The translations under genes and the position numbers were made by a program. Shown here piece by piece: positions 6,948 to 10,380 of a stretch of 10,380 nucleotides of DNA; position 1 is the first letter of the stretch, and each line of letters opens with the position of its first letter. The stretch covers positions 1 to 10,380 of the forward strand of contig JASBUY010000023.1 in assembly GCA_030147645.1 (NCBI GenBank). Direction: 5' to 3'. The DNA comes from Aquabacter sp. GTDB lineage: Bacteria > Pseudomonadota > Alphaproteobacteria > Rhizobiales > Xanthobacteraceae. The notes under the pieces are model-generated. The model did no database searches, was not told the origin of the DNA, and saw only the letters and a program-made list of their open reading frames with translations.

Positions 6948-7526
6948 ATGCCCGCTCCCTTACGCGTGCTGTTCGCCGCTGGCGCGACCGGCGAATGGTG
7001 CATCACCCGCGTGTCGGCCGTCATCGGTGATCCTCTGCCCGGCGCCGCGCGGCTTGCGGTGCGCCCCGGCGAAAGGGTTGCCGAGGGGCAGAGTGAGATT
7101 GCCCCCTGCGTCTGGAGCCTTGAAGGCACCACCAGCAATCTGCGCTACACCACCCGCGCCGAAGAAACTGCGTTGAAGGCGCGCCAAGAAGGCCTCGGCC
7201 GGCCCGCCGCGCGCCGGGCGGCGCTCATTCCCATCCGCAAGACGCCGGCCTGGTGGGACCTCCCGCAGGATGAGCGGCGCGCCATTTTCGAGGAGCGCTC
7301 GCGCCACATCGCCATCGGTCTCGATGCGCTGCCGGCGGTCGCGCGCCGGCTGCATCATTGCCGAGAGTTCGGTGGACCGTTCGACTTCCTCACTTGGTTC
7401 GAATATGCGCCGGAGCATGACACGCTCTTTGAGGACATGGTCGGGCAACTCCGCCGCACCGAGGAATGGGCCTATGTGGAGCGCGAGGTCGACATCCGCC
7501 TGATTGCCGGTTCACGCGCCGATTGA
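6948..7526 (+). CDS. cld: Clade II (short) chlorite dismutase-family heme protein
   Basis: Chlorite dismutases are heme b enzymes that split chlorite into chloride and O2. This 192-residue protein has the single-domain size of the short, dimeric clade II group and aligns through most of its length with the Nitrobacter winogradskyi enzyme as I remember it: GEWCITRVSAVIGDPL near the start, RAALIPIRKTPAWW, then PFDFLTWFEYAPEH and TEEWAYVEREVDIRL near the end. The proximal heme ligand matches His120 (ERSRHIAIG) and the distal catalytic Arg matches Arg133 (LPAVARRLHHCR), equivalent to His114 and Arg127 of the Nitrobacter protein. Chlorite decomposition is therefore possible, although many family members in non-perchlorate-reducers have no proven role. 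AGG at 6938-6940 stands 7 bases before the ATG. No chlorate or perchlorate reductase genes lie nearby. HemQ-type function is less likely given the intact distal Arg and short length. Confidence 0.88.
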   Translation: MPAPLRVLFAAGATGEWCITRVSAVIGDPLPGAARLAVRPGERVAEGQSEIAPCVWSLEGTTSNLRYTTRAEETALKARQEGLGRPAARRAALIPIRKTPAWWDLPQDERRAIFEERSRHIAIGLDALPAVARRLHHCREFGGPFDFLTWFEYAPEHDTLFEDMVGQLRRTEEWAYVEREVDIRLIAGSRAD

Positions 7527-7568
7527 GCGCCCTGCGACACCGTTTGTCCCGCGCGTCCGAAGGGGTTA

Positions 7569-7590
7569 GACAGACACGAACGGCTCTGTC
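7569..7590 (+). promoter_or_regulatory. Inverted repeat upstream of pepA
   Basis: GACAGA (7569-7574) and TCTGTC (7585-7590) form a 6-bp inverted repeat around 10 bases, about 40 bases before the pepA start. It could be an operator or leader hairpin. No clear promoter hexamers accompany it. Confidence 0.2.
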
Positions 7591-7631
7591 CGTCCCGCCT
7601 TGTCCTGATCCCTTCGCTCTCCGGAGAGTCC

Positions 7632-9128
7632 ATGTCCGAGCCCGTCACGATCCGCTTCGCGAAGCACGGCGCCGCGCCGCACGGCATCCTCATGGTGCTG
7701 ACCGACGAGACCCTGGCCTTTGGCAAGGCGACACAGGCGGCCCTGAAGCCCGCGAGCGCGGCCATCGCGCGTGCGCTGGAGGCCGACCGCTTCAAAGGCA
7801 AGCTCGGCGGGGCCGTGGATGTGCTCGGCCCGGAAAAGCTCCCCGCCTCGCGGGTCGTGGTCGCAGGCGTCGGCAAGGCCGAGGACCTGAAGGACAGTGA
7901 CTATCTACGCCTCGGCGGCATCCTAGCCGGGCGCATGCCGGCCGGCGCGCGCGAGGCGACCGTGATCGTCGATCTGCCGGGCCGGAGCCTGCCGGGCTCC
8001 GCCGCCGCCGAGATCGCGCTCGGCCTGAAGCTGCGCAGCTACAATTTCGACCGGTACAAGACCCGCCGCAAGGAGGGGGAAGCTGAGCCCGCGCCGCTTG
8101 CCGTGACGCTGCTGGTGGCCGACGAAGCGATGGCGCAGCGTGCCTGGAGCGGTCGCGAGGCGGTGGCCGACGGTGTCATCCTGGCGCGCGATCTGGTCAA
8201 TGAGCCGTCCAACGTGCTGGACCCGCCCGAATTTGCCCGCCGCGCAGAGGGGCTGCGCGCGGTCGGCGTCGAGGTCGAGGTGCTGGGCGACGAGGACTTG
8301 GCGCGCCTCGGCATGCGCGCGCTGCTCGGCGTCGGCCAGGGCTCCGTGAAGGAGAGCCGCGTCGTCGTGATGCGCTGGAACGGGGCCTCGGCGAAATCCC
8401 AGCCGGTGGCCTTCATCGGCAAGGGCGTGACCTTCGACACGGGGGGCATCTCCATCAAGCCCGCCGCCGGTATGGAGGACATGAAGGGCGACATGGGTGG
8501 GGCGGCCTGCGTGACCGGCCTTCTTTATGCGCTCGCCGCCCGCAAGGCGAAGGTGAATGCGGTCGGCATCATTGGCTGCGTGGAGAATATGCCCGACGGC
8601 GCCGCCCAGCGCCCCGGCGACATCGTTGCCTCCATGTCCGGTCAGACCATCGAGATCATCAATACCGACGCGGAAGGCCGGCTCGTCCTGGCGGATGTGC
8701 TCTGGTATGCCAAGGAACGCTTCAAGCCGCGCTTCATGGTGGACTTGGCGACCCTCACCGGCGCAATCCTGGTGGCGCTCGGCACGGAGCATGCGGGACT
8801 GTTCTCCAATGACGAGAAGCTGGCCGGCGAACTGACCGCGGCGGGCCTCGCCACCGGCGAGAAGGTGTGGCGCATGCCGCTCAGCCCGGACTATGACAAA
8901 CTGATCGACAGCCGTTTCGCCGACATGAAGAATACCGGCGGGCGCAATGGCGGCTCCATCACCGCCGCGCAATTCCTCCAGCGCTTCGTGGACAAGACAC
9001 CCTGGGCGCATCTCGACGTCGCCGGCACCGCCATGGCCTCGCCCGCGAGCGACATCAACCGCAGCTGGGGCTCGGGCTGGGGCGTGCGCCTGCTGGATAA
9101 GCTGGTCGCCGATTATTACGAGGGGTGA
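7632..9128 (+). CDS. pepA: Leucyl aminopeptidase (M17 family)
   Basis: PepA is a cytoplasmic, normally hexameric dimetal aminopeptidase that removes N-terminal residues from peptides; in E. coli it is also a DNA-binding partner in Xer recombination and carAB control. The 498-residue product has the M17 N-terminal domain and a complete catalytic domain: metal ligands Lys264, Asp269 (GKGVTFDTGG), Asp287 (KGDMGGAA), Asp346 and Glu348 in the signature NTDAEGRL, and catalytic Lys276 and Arg350. Each lies six positions before its E. coli counterpart, which indicates normal length and no internal damage. Start ATG 7632 has GGAGAG (7623-7628) just before it. The 105-base gap from the Cld-like gene suggests its own promoter. 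holC, often next to pepA in proteobacteria, is absent; the gene ends at a strong hairpin facing minus-strand genes. Confidence 0.97.
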   Translation: MSEPVTIRFAKHGAAPHGILMVLTDETLAFGKATQAALKPASAAIARALEADRFKGKLGGAVDVLGPEKLPASRVVVAGVGKAEDLKDSDYLRLGGILAGRMPAGAREATVIVDLPGRSLPGSAAAEIALGLKLRSYNFDRYKTRRKEGEAEPAPLAVTLLVADEAMAQRAWSGREAVADGVILARDLVNEPSNVLDPPEFARRAEGLRAVGVEVEVLGDEDLARLGMRALLGVGQGSVKESRVVVMRWNGASAKSQPVAFIGKGVTFDTGGISIKPAAGMEDMKGDMGGAACVTGLLYALAARKAKVNAVGIIGCVENMPDGAAQRPGDIVASMSGQTIEIINTDAEGRLVLADVLWYAKERFKPRFMVDLATLTGAILVALGTEHAGLFSNDEKLAGELTAAGLATGEKVWRMPLSPDYDKLIDSRFADMKNTGGRNGGSITAAQFLQRFVDKTPWAHLDVAGTAMASPASDINRSWGSGWGVRLLDKLVADYYEG

Positions 9129-9146
9129 GGGGCACGCGTCCGGCGC

Positions 9147-9184
9147 TGAAACGTGATGGCGCATGCGGTGCCGTCACGCTTTCA
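9147..9184. terminator. Probable bidirectional terminator between pepA and the convergent gene
   Basis: A long inverted repeat lies 18 bases after the pepA stop: 9147-9160 pairs with 9170-9184 around a 9-base loop, making 14 pairs with one G-U wobble (9157/9173) and one bulged C (9179). The outer pairs are TGAAA with TTTCA, so the 3' arm ends in TTT on either strand, although no long T-tract follows. It sits squarely in the convergent gap 9129-9233. Confidence 0.55.
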
Positions 9185-9233
9185 AGGATCATTCAGGACA
9201 GCTCATCGCCCGACTCTCGTGTGGGACTTCGGT

Positions 9234-9503
9234 CTATTGCCGCTGGCCGACCACGGTATATTCGCCCGCACGGATGCGGCGGGCGAGCCCTTCCACATAG
9301 GTGGCGCAGGGCTCTTCGCCATAGGTATCCACGAGCGTCCGCAGGGCGGTGAAGAGCGCCGCCTGAACCAGACTGTCCTCGTCCAGCCCGTCGCGCATCG
9401 CCTCGGTCCAGGCGTCGTCCAGATAGGACAACGCGGCGTGCCGCTCGTCGGAGGCGGCGTCGGCGATGTCTGGGACGCGGGGGGCGTAGCCGGTGCTCGA
9501 CAC
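9234..9503 (-). CDS. Small conserved protein of unknown function, GTG start
   Basis: I do not recognise a named family. From GTG 9503 the product is 89 residues, acidic overall and probably helical (SYLDDAWTEAMRDGLDEDSLVQ, ALFTALRTLVDTYGE, TYVEGLARRIRAGEYTV), with a single Cys and no signal peptide or membrane segment, so likely cytoplasmic. The frame also opens at an ATG at 9599, but the extra 32 residues look like translated leader (Arg/Pro/Gly-rich), and AGAGAAG stands about 7 bases before the GTG, so I prefer the shorter form. It converges on pepA and follows the TIGR02301-like gene on the same strand by 137 bases. The regular amphipathic pattern is what persuades me that it is a real gene. 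Confidence 0.65.
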   Translation of the reverse strand: MSSTGYAPRVPDIADAASDERHAALSYLDDAWTEAMRDGLDEDSLVQAALFTALRTLVDTYGEEPCATYVEGLARRIRAGEYTVVGQRQ

Positions 9504-9640
9504 GTCGGTTCTTCTCTTTCCGTGGAGAGGGAGCGCGGGGCGCCGGCCCTCGGAGGCGACGAGCGCATGAGTAGCATGGCGCCCCGACGGAAGGGGCAAG
9601 TTCTGAACGAAAGGTTAATGCGGCCGGGCGCCCGTGGCGG

Positions 9641-10021
9641 TCAATTCCCGCCGTAGCGGACCACGATCTCGTGGGCGAGCCGCGCGCCTTCGTCCAGCTG
9701 GCGGGCGACCGCCTGGGCGGCCGCCGGGGTGCAGGTGCGATAGACCTGCGCATAGCTTCCGTAGCCTTGGTTGAAGGCGGCGATCAGCTTGCCGCGTCGC
9801 GTGTCCGACGGCTGCTCGGCGTCGATGAGCGCCTGCATTTCCCCGCGCCAGCTTTGCTGTTCGGCGGTCATGCCGCACAGCGGGCGCAGATAATGCAGCC
9901 CACCCAGAAGCTCCGCCAGCCGCAGCAGATCGCTCTCATAGGGCGGAGTCGAGCCCTCGGCGGCGGCGGTGGGCCCGGCGAGGACCAACGCAAGAAGGAC
10001 GGCGGGAAAAGCGCGGAGCAT
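9641..10021 (-). CDS. TIGR02301-like secreted protein of unknown function
   Basis: The 126-residue product starts with a clear signal peptide (MLRAFPAVLLALVLAGPTAAA, likely cut near residue 21), so it should be periplasmic; there is no lipobox Cys. The mature part (YESDLLRLAELLGGLHYLRPLCG, WRGEMQALIDAE, RRGKLIAAFNQGYGSYAQVYRTC, LAHEIVVRYGG) matches what I recall of the TIGR02301 family of Rhizobiales, which has no known function. Its two cysteines (49 and 97) could form a disulfide bond. The frame is open well upstream to 10270, but that stretch overlaps the methyltransferase gene and looks non-coding, whereas ATG 10021 starts the signal peptide directly. No good Shine-Dalgarno is visible. 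It lies 67 bases after the methyltransferase gene on the same strand and may be co-transcribed with it. Confidence 0.82.
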   Translation of the reverse strand: MLRAFPAVLLALVLAGPTAAAEGSTPPYESDLLRLAELLGGLHYLRPLCGMTAEQQSWRGEMQALIDAEQPSDTRRGKLIAAFNQGYGSYAQVYRTCTPAAAQAVARQLDEGARLAHEIVVRYGGN

Positions 10022-10088
10022 AAGCGAACAGGTGGCGCGCCGGCGCCGCGCGGTCAAGGGGCAAAGCCGGTTCGGGGGCGCTGCGCCC

Positions 10089-10380
10089 TCATGCGCCCTG
10101 AACCTTGGCCGCCTCCCAGCCCAATATGGCCCGCTTTCGGGTGAGACCCCAATGATAGCCGGTGAGGTCGCCGCTCTTGCCCAGCACGCGATGGCAAGGC
10201 ACCACGAAGGAGATGGGATTCTTGCCCACCGCCGCGCCCACTGCGCGCGCCGCGAGCGGGCGTCCCACATGGCCGGCGATGGTGGAATAGGTGGTGGCGC
10301 GGCCCATGGGGATGCGCAGCAGCGTCTCCCACACCCGCACCTCGAAATCGGTGCCGATGAACACGATGCGCAGCGGCTGC
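10089..10380 (-). CDS. O6-methylguanine-DNA methyltransferase, Ada/Ogt type, C-terminal part (cut by window end)
   Basis: This suicide enzyme moves methyl groups from O6-methylguanine to its own cysteine. The visible 96 residues are the C-terminal DNA-binding and active-site domain: FEVRVWETLLRIPMGRATTYS, the helix-turn-helix with Arg finger (AARAVGAAVGKNP), the Asn hinge, the acceptor Cys in VVPCHRV, and the ending GYHWGLTRKRAILGWE. The frame continues past the window edge. A GTG at 10364 could be read as a start, but it would leave out the usual N-terminal domain, so the gene is taken as partial. The wording LRI.FIGTDFEVRVW and GWE is closer to Ada-type proteins than to short Ogt, but whether an Ada regulatory domain precedes it cannot be seen. 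Confidence 0.93.
   Translation of the reverse strand, partial: QPLRIVFIGTDFEVRVWETLLRIPMGRATTYSTIAGHVGRPLAARAVGAAVGKNPISFVVPCHRVLGKSGDLTGYHWGLTRKRAILGWEAAKVQGA

Noticed and set aside
6596..7030. Plus-strand frame bridging the SDR and Cld-like genes
   Set aside because: It overlaps both genes in another frame, and its Arg/Gly/His-rich composition is that of a shadow frame.
7923..9164. 413-codon open frame on the minus strand across pepA
   Set aside because: Antisense shadow of pepA, whose metal ligands and signature are complete. The antisense product shows no family features.
9581..9597. Short inverted repeat GCCCC/GGGGC before the small minus-strand gene
   Set aside because: Five GC pairs with a 7-base loop are expected by chance in sequence this GC-rich, and nothing nearby gives it a role.
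10022..10270. N-terminal extension of the TIGR02301-like protein
   Set aside because: The extension overlaps the methyltransferase gene and would bury the signal peptide, which begins exactly at the ATG at 10021.
1..10380. Mobile elements, CRISPR arrays, tRNA or rRNA genes, phage or defence systems
   Set aside because: I looked for transposase motifs, terminal inverted repeats, regularly spaced repeats and tRNA-like folds and saw none. Composition is uniform across the window.

Overview
This is a GC-rich, densely packed chromosomal window. Its gene content and protein sequences point to an alphaproteobacterium of the order Hyphomicrobiales (Rhizobiales), perhaps Xanthobacteraceae-like. That placement rests on a TIGR02301-type secreted protein, a DUF3108-type protein, an IF-3 with an alphaproteobacterial N-terminus, the radA-cvpA-purF-SDR order, and a short chlorite dismutase homologue close to that of Nitrobacter. 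It is an inference from remembered family sequences, not a database search. I saw no mobile element, CRISPR array, tRNA or rRNA.

Layout. Positions 1-216 (minus strand) hold the 5' part of a secreted DUF3108-like protein. It is divergent from infC (translation factor IF-3), which very probably starts at a non-canonical ATT codon at 489. infC converges on a minus-strand D-2-hydroxyacid dehydrogenase (1113-2108). That gene is divergent from a plus-strand run: radA (recombination and repair), cvpA (membrane protein), purF (first step of purine synthesis), a short-chain dehydrogenase, a clade II chlorite dismutase-family heme protein, and pepA (leucyl aminopeptidase). After pepA, a strong hairpin separates it from three minus-strand genes: a small conserved protein of unknown function, a TIGR02301-like periplasmic protein, and the 3' part of an Ada/Ogt-type O6-methylguanine-DNA methyltransferase cut by the window end.

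How the genes relate. cvpA and purF are 24 bases apart and look like one transcription unit. radA, the SDR gene, the Cld-like gene and pepA have their own spacers of about 70 to 110 bases, so they need not be tightly co-transcribed. The region is mostly core housekeeping. The parts most worth a second look are the ATT start of infC, the Cld homologue with both key heme-pocket residues intact and no chlorate-respiration genes beside it, and the PurF that keeps only part of the Bacillus-type iron-sulfur ligand set. I found no convincing undescribed multi-gene system. No gene-free stretch exceeds 300 bases; the longest, 217-488, is described as the infC leader.
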